A DNA stretch of 64,000 nt. Origin: Tillus elongatus (Eukaryota; Arthropoda; Insecta; Coleoptera; Cleridae). Of the stretch, positions 52,228 to 64,000 are shown in pieces; position 1 is the first letter of the stretch, and each line of letters begins with the position of its first letter. Where the stretch lies: NCBI GenBank assembly GCA_964006375.1, contig OZ023267.1:17555971-17619970 (forward strand), written 5' to 3'. Under the pieces are notes generated by a model. That model did not search any database, had not been told where the DNA came from, and saw only the letters and a program-made list of their open reading frames with translations. The position numbers and the translations under genes were made by a program.

Positions 52228-54117
52228 GGTGATTCTTTGGCGAAAAATAAGGGGTGTCTTCTTTATAAAGTTTTTCTCGAAAGCCCTTCTCCAAGTTACA
52301 GCCCTTTGAAATTTTGGCAAAAAAAAGTTTTCATTAAATTTCTCCGTTATGAACTAATTTAAAAAACGAAATTTTGCAGACGCATAAGGCTAACAAAATG
52401 ACGGTTTTAAAAGAATTTTATAACCCTATACCTACATTATTTTTTATCAGTACTTTTTATTGTCTGTACTGTTTTCTATTTTAAAAAAATGATTTAGAAA
52501 CAAGGATTCATTTCGCAACATTTTATGTCTTGACATTTTCTCATAAAATTATTAGAACTGTACCCCATTACAGCATGTTCGACCGCATTCATCAACGTCT
52601 GCAACAAGGAAAATTTTCAAGAAGTGCCTCTGATTGCCGTCGTTCTAGAGAAGTAAGAACTGTAGCACTTAAAAAGGCTGTCCTCAATTTAATTGAAGAA
52701 TCTCCTGGTACAAGTACAAGAGGAATCGCTCGAGTGTTAAATGTCACCTATTCCACGGTATTTAGAATTTTAAAAGAACAACTACTGTATCACTACCATA
52801 TCCAATGAGTTCAAGCGCTCTTACCTCGTGATTTTTTACCTCGTTTATTTTTTTGTCAATGGATGCTTCAAATGATCACGCAAATTCCACAGTTCTTCTC
52901 GTATTTTATTTACTGATGAAGCCAACTTTTCACGAGAATCTATTAGAAATTTTCATGATAACCACATATGGTCTGAAGAAAACCCACACGAAATTACGGA
53001 ATCTCATTTTCAACACCAGTTTTCATTAAATGTATGGCTTGCTGTCATTGGTGATGACTTAATTGGACCATATTTGCCTCCGATAAGACTAAATGGAGAA
53101 GTGTACTGTCATCTACTCGAAACAGAGTTGCCCCTACTTCTTGAAAATATTACTTTACAAATTAGACAAAAATGTGGTACATGCACGACGGGGCTCTGGC
53201 TCATTTTAGTATCAACGCTCGTAACTACTTAAACGAAGTTTACCCAAATCGTTGGATAGGTCGAGGAGGCCCACAGAATTGGCCTGCCCGATCTCCTGAA
53301 TTGAATCCGTTGGATTTTTGCCTGTGGGGTTTTCTGAAAACATTAGTTTATTCAAGTCCTGTTGAAAACATCGATGACCTCAGAAATCGTATTATCGCAT
53401 CATGTGATATTATAAGAAACACACCCGGTATTTTTCATAGAATACGAAGTTCAATGAGAAACAGAATAGAGTCATGCGTTCTCTCCGAAAGGGGGCATTT
53501 TCAACATTTATTATGATGATACGTACTGACATTTTAATAATATTTCTTTTCGTTTCTTAGTTTGTTAATTACCAATTATAAAATAGTAGTACAACAGTTG
53601 TTGTTTCTTATTATGAATTTTTGGAAATTACTAAAAGCCAGAACAATACATATTAACATATTAGTGTAATTATGACGTTATTTGACAGCCTACCACGTAC
53701 TTGATTTTTCAGCAAATAACCACTCAGTAAATTAATGTGACATCGATCTGAGTAATATATTTTTTTTGTGATGCAACTAACAATTTTATGAGAAAATGTC
53801 AAGACATAAACAAGTTTCTAAATGAATCCATCTTTCTAAATCTTTTTTTTTTATAGAAAATAGTACACACAATAAAAAGTACTGATAAAAATAATGTAAG
53901 GGTATGTTTTTTTTGCCCTCTTGTGATAAGATTATAGGGTTATAAAATCCTTTTAAAACTGTCATTATGTTAGCCTTATGCATCTGCAAAATTTCCTTTT
54001 TTAAATTATTCCATAACGGAGAAATTTAATGAAAACTTTTTTTTGCCAAAATTTAAAAGGGCTGTAACTTGGAGGAGAATGGGTTTCAAGAAAAACTTTA
54101 TAAAAAAGACACCCCTT
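52222..54117 (+). mobile_element. Tc1/mariner-type element with ~320-bp inverted repeats
   Basis: The left arm (52243..52555) and right arm (53770..54117) are reverse complements over their whole length, allowing for a 36-bp gain in the right arm and point changes. The left end is ACAGGGTGATTCTTTGG after a TA array. About 20 bp of the right end are missing, where a HINE 3' end starts. The transposase lies between the arms. Confidence 0.72.
52530..53516 (+). pseudogene. DDE transposase of the long-TIR element, broken
   Basis: The coding match starts near ATG 52575 (MFDRIHQRLQQGKFSRSASD) and has the second DNA-binding part GTSTRGIARVLNVTYSTVFR. A TGA at 52806 interrupts the frame. A shift near 52900 leads to RILFTDEANFSRES (first Asp) and a shift near 53165 to WYMHDGALAHFS (second Asp). 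The last frame has GGPQNWPARSPELNPLDFCL (third acidic residue) and ends RGHFQHLL at 53516. The first DUF4817-like half seen in the 47.8-kb relative is missing. The catalytic residues persist, but the gene is dead. Confidence 0.78.
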
Positions 54118-54150
54118 CACTACCGTAACCCACTTGCTGCGTCCCGAACA
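54118..54150 (+). repeat. HINE 3' end abutting the long-TIR element
   Basis: CACTACCGTAACCCACTTGC followed by TGCGTCCCG. It is likely the rest of the HINE that received the element. Confidence 0.55.
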
Positions 54151-54949
54151 TTTTTCTTTCTGGTCTCATTGTACCTTTACCTAGATATCTAAATTAATAA
54201 CTACCGTTAGCTGACACAAAGAATTGTACTGGAAGTCTGAAGAATATAAGCTTTTAGTCAAATGTATCCCGAAAGAAGAGTATGTATCATTTTTAATTAA
54301 CCCTCTTAAATTATTAGTTAATTATATTATCGTCTTTGGCCACCTAATTTAACATAAAAAACCATAAGAAGCCACTTGCAAAAATCTTAGTTTAAAATTT
54401 CACAATTTCGACGATAAATTCTAAATTACTAATTCAATAACAACTACCTGGCTTCCTTTCATTAATTAAGAGTGAAAATAACTTAAAAAAAGGTGTCCTG
54501 AGTGTCACAATTTTTTCTACTATATAGGTTATACCGGTAACCAAATTGATGTTTGCATTAAAGAGACATATTTGATATTAAAAACATTTTTATGAAAATT
54601 TACTTTCATAACGCACTTTCTGAATTCAGATCATTTAATACATTGCAACAACTTGACCTTTCAGAGCAATAACACACAGGATTAATATTCTTACTGCGTC
54701 AATTATAACAAAATTAAATGATTTTCTACATAATATTATATATTTCATCTAATATTAGGATGGCCGTTTTTGGCAAGATATTGTTCCTGAACAAAAGGCA
54801 ACACCAATTAATGAATGCCACAAATAGATTTTTTAAAGGCATCATCTGTCATTTTTATTCTATTTTTAAAGAATTTGTATTTGTTGACTAAATACCCGTA
54901 GCAATGAATTTTTATGTATAGAATCAGGAGTGCCTATAAAGAAACAATT
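54151..54949. other. No gene; isolated HINE 3' end at 54592..54630
   Basis: The only signal is TTTCATAACGCACTTTCTGA near 54603. Confidence 0.35.
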
Positions 54950-55000
54950 TTCTCTTGCCTGACGATGCCATCAACGGCGAAACCGGTTTCAGAAAAGAAG
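54950..55000 (+). ncRNA. Hammerhead-like motif, fourth locus
   Basis: CTGACGA (54959..54965), T, stem GCC/GGC and GAAA (54979..54982), then CCGGTTTC. The core order fits a hammerhead, but stem II has only 3 bp and stem III has almost no loop, so this is probably decayed. Confidence 0.3.
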
Positions 55001-56233
55001 ACAAGCACTTGCGAAGCCAGAGTGTAAGACTGTATGTATTACAGATTTTGTTGAATCTTACAGATTTCATTAAATATATTGTCTATCAAAAATTCTTTCC
55101 AGAAATAATTTTGAACGGCTACTCGCATAATTTCAAACTGTCAAAGAAATCCAGTTTTATTCAAAGCTATATTACGCAACGGCTACAAAGAGCTTCAGCT
55201 TTGATTTCCTTGCAACTTATTAGTAAATCTTAATTTGACGTTTTCTTTATAAATTCATCCATGAAAATTGTATTCCGTCTTGCTTTTCTCAATTTATCCA
55301 ATCGAACTACGAGTATAACGCTGATGAAATCCTGAGCTTTCATTGATTGAACAGAGCTTTAAAATGTTCATCTCTGTTTTCGGCATAGAAGCGTAACCTA
55401 CGGGATTATTTAGAGAAACATTCGATACCTTTTAACAATTAATCTGAAGATGTAACTAAATTAGTTCGAGTTGGCTACTAAATCGTATCGCATTGTCCCA
55501 CGGGGATGACAAACATCACATAAAATAGCATGTCAGATGGTTATAGACCCCTACTGAATACTTAACAAGCTAAGAGCTAATCTTCAGTTCCATCAAACAC
55601 GCTAAGTTAGCTGAGAATATGGCGTATCATTACGTCGTGTTAGAACTTTCTGGCAAACAGTACTGCTAATATGCCTGGGAGTACATTTTCTTTAACCGCC
55701 ACGGTAAATATCAGCCTAAGTATTTCATGTAAAAGAGGTAGTGAAGTCCCGAGACTCTTTTACTTTAAAACAATTACGAGCTCTCATGTAGAGCCAAATC
55801 TATTTCACCTGCCAACGCTAACACTTTCACTCACAGATGTCTCTAAATCTTAGTTAAAACATTCGTGATCGGGCCGTTAGCAGAACAAATGTTATTAGAT
55901 AATGTAGACTTAAGTACACTATATTAACAAAAATACTCCTATCCTTTGTGCCAATTTAAGCCTAAAAACCCGAGTGTATTTATTTGATGGTTGTCCACGA
56001 TTGATGCCTCCTGACAGATTTCAACTGGATGTAAATCCGGTCAATAGTGAGGTCACCATCACCTCCCAAACCCTAACTTATTTGTACTTATCTCTCAGGT
56101 TTATTATTTTTCAAGACAAAAAACACACTGTTTGGTTTGAAGATGAGAAGATAATCAAATACTTACTCAACTTTAATCTTGTTCTGACCAAAGTTCTAGA
56201 TTTATGAGATCTTCGAGTCAAAACACCGGCACG
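55001..56233. other. No gene recognised
   Basis: The short frames here have no family I know. Confidence 0.35.
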
Positions 56234-56640
56234 TTAGTTGGTTAGTTTAAAGAGATCGAGATAATAGATATGAAGAATTTTCAGCTCTAGCACCACCATG
56301 ATGGAATGATGTGTGACCGTGCGCCATCGAATTCCTTGGAGATGGTCCTCCTCTTGTAGTTCTCCCTGCGCGATGTCCGTCAAATCATCAGAAGGGCGGA
56401 CTACTGCTTCTTGGGGAATTGTAACTGGACTGATTAAGGCTTTGGAATACCTTAAGTTGGTTGGTACTGGTTTCACAAACCCGCCTATGATCGGCACTTC
56501 CTCTATCTGTCTGCGAGTTAGCACCATCGTTTTTGTCTTGATGATACAGTCTTGGGAGATGGATATTCTGCCATACTGTTTATCATAACTTCTTCCATCT
56601 GGCCTTTACATGTTATTGCAATTCTGGATTCTCGAGGGTT
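56234..56640 (-). pseudogene. Unidentified coding-like remnant
   Basis: The minus frame 56527..56234 (97 codons) has a Pro-rich, acidic middle and a hydrophobic end (HSIMVVLELKILHIYYL). Upstream, in another frame, ITCKGQMEEVMINSMAEY is readable. The base composition is less AT-rich than its surroundings. It could be the end of a retroelement reading frame, but I do not recognise it. Confidence 0.25.
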
Positions 56641-59021
56641 GCTGAACATCCACTGTATTTCCCATGGCACTGGTTACTTTTCGTCGAAGGACCATGTTTA
56701 AGGAGCGGAGGATAACTGGGGACTTAACTAGTCGAACTAGGCAAATTTAGACATAGTAACGATATAATAAAACTTTACTAAAATCACTAAAGTTTAACAA
56801 TGCTTACATACTAAATAAACTGAATGAATTTTAAGTCGATATCTTTACATACTGAATGTTGATTGAAAAGTTTCTCTAATCTTTACATAATTAAATCACA
56901 ATTGCGGCATCTTTACATCTTAAGGATCTAAACTAAAAGTCTCCCCAATGTTTATCAATAATACTACTTATAGTTTTTTAATTGGTTTACATAATACATA
57001 ATTGCAGACCTCAGCAGTCAGCATTCCTTGTACTGTACGCTGCAATTTCACCTTGTTTATTATTTGGATAAATAATTTCAATGCAAATGTTATTGATACA
57101 TTTGTGACCTACTACTATATGCAATATTTACATTGCTTGTTGTAGAAAACTTTCCTATAACTAAATTTTAATTATAAATTGAATGGTCTTAATAATTATA
57201 TTTCCACGCCTACGACTGCCCTTCTGCAAAGACCTTATTGTTCTCTGAACACAGATATTAAAAACACAAATATTTAAATTTATTGACATAAATTAATAAT
57301 GGGAGTTATTTAAATCAAGACTCCTGGTAAATCAAATATAAATTGTATATTACAAAGAAACAAAATAAATATCAAATGCAGAGTCAAAGGTTTTTCTATT
57401 AATTCTATCAATGCTCTCAATTTTAATTTACTAGGTAAATTTCTACTTAATTGTTCTGGCCAGAGAATGTTTTGTTTTCCTAAAAAGCTTGTGAGAAAAA
57501 TTCAGATATTGTAAAATTAAGTAATTGTTGACTATTGTTCAAATGAAAGGTTACAAACTACTTTTTGTACTCTAAACCATTTAAAGGTTTAAAAAGTTCG
57601 TGGGGAAAATGTTAACTAATTAATATCATACTAATGTTCCTAATTTACATATTTTGACATTATACAGAAGGAAAATACAAAATACATTTATATAACGAAC
57701 AATCTCACTGACAAAAATTTTGATTTTGACTGATTTAAAATTTATGTTGCAATTTAATAAGAAAATTTAAATGATATAGGAAAGTTTATGTCTATCTAGT
57801 CTTAAAGATCACTCAAAAACTTAAAAATAACTCACACATAGTGCGCTCGCACTTCCAAAGACTCACCAGCTGGTCTGGAGCTACACCTGAGGTCCCAAAG
57901 GTGTTAATTTTTCTGCAGACGGAATGTGGAAACTGCACAGGGTAACATCGGTATTTAGCGCTTACCATAGGCGATTAATTTTCCCACAGTAGTCAGAAAC
58001 TGGTGAAAAACGCTTTCAGAGGTGGCGACAGGAAGAAAGTGTACGTACAATATGCTATTAATAGGCTAGGCAGACACTGGGGTTGAAACTTGGTACTTGA
58101 ATCGGAACAGCAAAACTGTAGTTTAACGTTAATTTCTGAGACAAAGGTATGTTTAAACCTATACGGAAAAATCGGACATAAAAGCAAACTTGAATCAGAG
58201 ACTGAAATTGAAAACTTGAACTTGAAAACTCGAAACCGTTTACTTGAAAGTGTTCACTTAAAACTACGCCAAAAACTTGTCTCTGCACTAAGATGTTTAT
58301 TATAAACTCACGGTTAAATCCATTTTTCTTTCAAGCGGAATACACTAAACCAAACTGAAATTATTTGCAGCACTTGCACGATAATTATACTAGGCGTATA
58401 TAACATGCGGAAGTCACGTTTCACTTCACTGCCTGATAGAAAACTCTCCTGAATTCGAAAGGTAGCGCAGTTCTTGCTTCTGTAGTGTCTGCCGGCGAAC
58501 CTCCTTGATCCAGGCATTGCACCTGCTTAAGTTCTCGGCTGGGTTTGTTCGGTGCGTCGATCTTCTGCTGGTGATATTCTCGCTGTCCTTAGTTACCCAT
58601 CCACCTCCATGTGTATGAGAGAGATGCAGAGATGCATGTGTTTCGCTCCAGTCTCCGCAGACACCAAGTCGGAGCTTCGCAGTCCCAACGGTTATGCGAC
58701 CAGTATCTGTCAAATATACTTTATTGCTTAACGATAGGGCTTGCTTTGTCGGCCTTTGTTTCAGTTGTCAACTAGTCTCATAAATTTCCGACTTTATGAC
58801 TTTCGGCATCTTTGTTAGTATTTACACCTCTGGTTTCTAATGCTTCAGATAATGTTATTACGTCATTGTGGTGTAAATATTCATCTCTGCAACGATATTC
58901 TCCTGCTTCTTGATTTACAATTTACAAACGTCTTAGTAGAAAATTGTTATAAATAACGATCTTTCTCCCTAAGGCAAATATTCCGCATGTTGATATTTTA
59001 ATTTAACGTATATTAAGGGAA
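56641..59021. other. No gene recognised
   Basis: A reverse frame at 58713..58426 has no recognisable family. Otherwise AT-rich. Confidence 0.3.
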
Positions 59022-59060
59022 TGCAGTAAGCGCACTACGATGGTAAATTTCAATAGTGAA
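59022..59060 (-). repeat. Isolated HINE 3' end, reversed
   Basis: ATGCAGTAAGCGCACTACGA followed by TGGTAAATTTC. Confidence 0.4.
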
Positions 59061-59271
59061 TTTTCAGTAAATCTGTTCAAAAACAAAACTTGAATTGCTC
59101 TTCAAAAATAAATTCACATTTTCTTATTTAAGCTTCCTTTGAGGTTCTTGTTATGTCAGTAAGGGAGTCACGGTAATGAATAAAACATAATCGTTACACC
59201 TTATAATTACTTTCCGCCGACACAAATAAAAAAAAATCTGATTTATATTTAACGGTTATACAATTTTTACT

Positions 59272-59745
59272 TTGCAGAATATCTCATCTAGAATATTGAA
59301 AAACTGTTATGGTCAGCTTTGCTACACGATTTATCTGATTCTGAAAAAGGTATTCAATAGTAGTTATATTCCTGAGGTTTGGTCTATATCGGATGTTACA
59401 GCTATTTTCAAAAAAGGAAATAAACTTTCTCCGAACAACTATAGACCCGTGAGTCTTATCACCATAATTTTTAAGTTTATGAAAAGAATTATAGTTAAGT
59501 AATTGATGCATCTTCTTGTAGAGTGTGGTATTATAGACCATTCGAGGCATGGCTTTGTTCCCGGTAGATCCATTGAAACCAACCTTGTGTGGTCCATTAG
59601 TGACTGGTCTAGATTAACTGCGCTATGGACAGTGTGTGGTTGTAATCTATCTCGATTTTAACAAAACCTTTGATAAGGTTCCTCACGATCTTTTCGTCTA
59701 TAAATTGGAAAATGTTGGTATTCGTGGCCTTTCGCTGGGCTAGGT
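59272..59745 (+). pseudogene. Non-LTR reverse transcriptase fragment, different family
   Basis: The frame 59272..59502 reads ISSRILKNCYGQLCYTIYLI, WSISDVTAIFKKGNKLSPNN and YRPVSLITIIFKFMKRII. After breaks, CGIIDHSRHGFVPGRSIETN and YLDFNKTFDKVPHDLFVYKL follow, the latter with the first catalytic Asp. This is the fingers and early palm of a CR1/Jockey-type RT unlike copies A-E. It is cut at 59745 by the DUF4817 element. Confidence 0.7.
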
Positions 59746-62048
<2,303 letters not shown>

Positions 62049-63072
62049 AATGCTGTTCGTTGTTAAGCGAATCACTTGAGAACGGCTCAACCGATTTGTC
62101 CAATTTTATCTTTAAAACATTCGTAATGGTCCGAATAAGGTTTTCAAAAATTAGAAAAGTTGCCCGGAAAAGTGTAAAATTCGGTAAAAACTGAAAGTGC
62201 TTTTCTCTCCTATATATTTTACAACGTGCGCAAATGTCGTTTGACATATTGAAATTTAGAGAGGACACCGCATGTCGGATCAGCTGGTTGAGAATACAAA
62301 TTATTGCATTTTATATTATAGACTGGGTACTTTTCAGTATTTCCTCGTATTTTGATTTTGCTTTCTTGTTATAATTCCTCCTAAAGAGGCTACAAAACAA
62401 CTAATCGGATTTTCAGATTAGAATTAAGGACAGATGGAAACTTACTCTTCATTTATGTATATTATAAAATTTGCTGTTAAAATTCTGATCGAGTCACACA
62501 CAAAATAAGTAGTAGTAAATTCAGCAAAGGCAAAGTTAAAGTAAATCTCTTTAATCTTGGTATAGCGGTCTGCTCGCTGTAGGTTCTTACAAAATTGGGT
62601 TTTATCAGGCTTTCGTGTCAGTCATAATTACAAAACGCAAGGGGATGCTACAAGGAAGAAATTTTCTGATTATATAGGTTTCTTGAGACACTGGAATACG
62701 ATATTATTTCCTTAATGTGTTATTCACTGTTTCATGGGCGTAATACCACCTACACAACAATTATATTACATAAAGGAAAAGCTTTTTGCGACTGTTGACG
62801 AAAAAATTATAAGTGAAATAACATTGTCTCTTTCAATGTGAAATATGTTTATACACAATAACGTTTTAATTAGGTACCTGCTTGTTTCAGCATTTTTTTT
62901 TTGAATAATAATCTTCTATAAATCCAAAGCTATAAATAAAACAACAAGAAAAACACCTAAGAATTCGGATTCCGGCATAGTATGTAAACATCATCGTATG
63001 AGATTAAGATTTAATAGAGCAACATTGTTTTATTTCTTCTGCGCAAAAACCTTAATGTGAATATTACTTCCT

Positions 63073-63104
<32 letters not shown>

Positions 63105-63368
63105 CTTCCACTTTCTCTGCATGCCGCATCTGCCCTATCTCAATAGCGGTGTACTGTGCTCTTTTTTCATTGCACTTGTCCAAAACTTTATTACTATTTG
63201 GGACAGCAAGGTCCATTGTTTTTATTATTATCGACTTTAGCCTGTGGGCTTTTAGACTTCCTCAAAGGGGAACGTTCACTCATCTCAGGTATCTCAGATA
63301 CCAAAGGGTCTGAGCTCAGATGGAACCTTTTCCAAGTTATCGGGCCCTGAACGACAACGCAATACATC
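62049..63368. other. No gene; (TAA)n at 63079..63105
   Basis: Apart from the TAA microsatellite, no supported feature. Confidence 0.4.
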
Positions 63369-64000
63369 CTAATTTCCCAGGAATCTCCGAACGGTGTGGG
63401 CAGTTGGAAGTAGTACCGCCTTCTGCATAACCTTATAAAGATGTTTTTTCAGGCCCAGTATCTTAATGTTGTCTCGAAGATTCTTAGGAACCACACCAGT
63501 TAACGACATGACTATTGGAATCGTTCGGACATTTATCTGCCCCACACTGTCTCTTTACTTATATCTCGAGGTTTCTGTGCTTAATGATCTTCTCGTTGTA
63601 CTTTATATCTAGATTATTGGTATTTGGAAAGGCCACATCAATCAGCGTTACTTAGTTGCAGGGCTTATCCACTATTATTATATCTAGCCTGTTGTGTTCA
63701 ACGCGTTGATCTGTGAGCACGGTCCGATCCCAGTACAACCTGTATCCCGAGTACTCTAGAACAGGCCCAGGAGTGTATCTATAGTGGGGCTCCTTACTAA
63801 GGTTTAAAAGTTCCAGTTTCAGAACCAATTCTTGATGAAGTATCTTGGAAACTGCGTCGTGCGTCTCTTTATACTCTCTTGCAGCAAACTCTTGACATCC
63901 TCCTGTGATGTGCTGGATAATTTCTGATGACTGACATCCAAATCTACTTTTGTCATCTTGGACTGAATTATCTCCAACTATATACTCCAAGTAGTTTCTT
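63369..64000 (-). pseudogene. C-terminal part of a non-LTR retrotransposon polyprotein, runs off the window
   Basis: The minus frame 63990..63652 reads CQSSEIIQHITGGCQEFAAR (a Cys/His cluster), LYWDRTVLTDQRVEHNRLDI and IIVDK. After stops and a shift, TLIDVAFPNTNN and then VMSLTGVVPKNLRDN...VMQKAVLLPTAHTVRRFLGN lead to a stop at 63369..63371. These blocks, in this order, form the end of a LINE polyprotein common in arthropods. The clade is uncertain. The RT itself would lie beyond 64000. Confidence 0.6.

Noticed and set aside
53786..53989. Reverse frame of 67 codons in the right arm of the long-TIR element
   Set aside because: The arm is an inverted repeat of non-coding sequence, and the frame is not kept in the left arm.

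Overview
The window looks like AT-rich nuclear DNA of an insect, plausibly a beetle. That is an inference from the transposon families and base composition, since there is no rRNA, tRNA or host marker gene to identify the species. I recognise no ordinary host gene. Nearly everything identifiable is a transposable element or its remains, set in AT-rich sequence with about 18 long (TA)n arrays.

The clearest coding unit is at the left. A minus-strand gene of two exons (4274..4190 and 4051..1725, 803 codons) encodes a protein with an RNase H/DDE-like pattern. It lies between 35-bp imperfect terminal inverted repeats at 1036..1070 and 4892..4926, and twelve copies of a 12-mer close to TACGWGGTTTTC sit near the two ends. 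Together these describe a possibly intact DNA transposon of about 3.9 kb from a superfamily I cannot name with confidence.

The other families are as follows. (1) Five copies of one RNase H-less non-LTR retrotransposon (CR1/Jockey-like), all on the minus strand (8.8, 24.6, 27.9, 33.6 and 42.4 kb). (2) One R1/I/LOA-like LINE with reverse transcriptase and RNase H (11.6-14.1 kb, plus), together with smaller RT remnants at 23.4, 45, 59.3 and 63.4-64 kb. (3) A mariner element with 21-bp terminal repeats inserted in a TA array (17.4-18.7 kb), and a mariner tail fragment at 10.1 kb. (4) Three decayed Tc1/mariner-type elements with long terminal inverted repeats: two siblings at 47.5 and 59.7 kb with a DUF4817-like head, and a third type at 52.2-54.1 kb. 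(5) Penelope-like pieces: a GIY-YIG endonuclease at 6.3 kb, an RT piece at 26.7 kb, and hairpin elements with hammerhead-like motifs at 16.8, 20.4, 37.0 and 54.96 kb, two of which are flanked by target-site duplications. (6) A very abundant short family built from a T-rich 5' end with a hairpin, a (TA)n array, an internal block and a 3' hairpin end. It resembles the non-autonomous Helentron-like (HINE/DINE-1) architecture, and its clearest copy is at 45462..46211.

The elements are nested. Mariner, a LINE copy and the long-TIR elements lie inside or against the TA arrays of the Helentron-like family, so these arrays act as landing zones. The stretches between them (for example 7.4-8.8, 19-20.4, 49.9-51.3, 56.8-59 and 62-63.4 kb) hold nothing I can identify.
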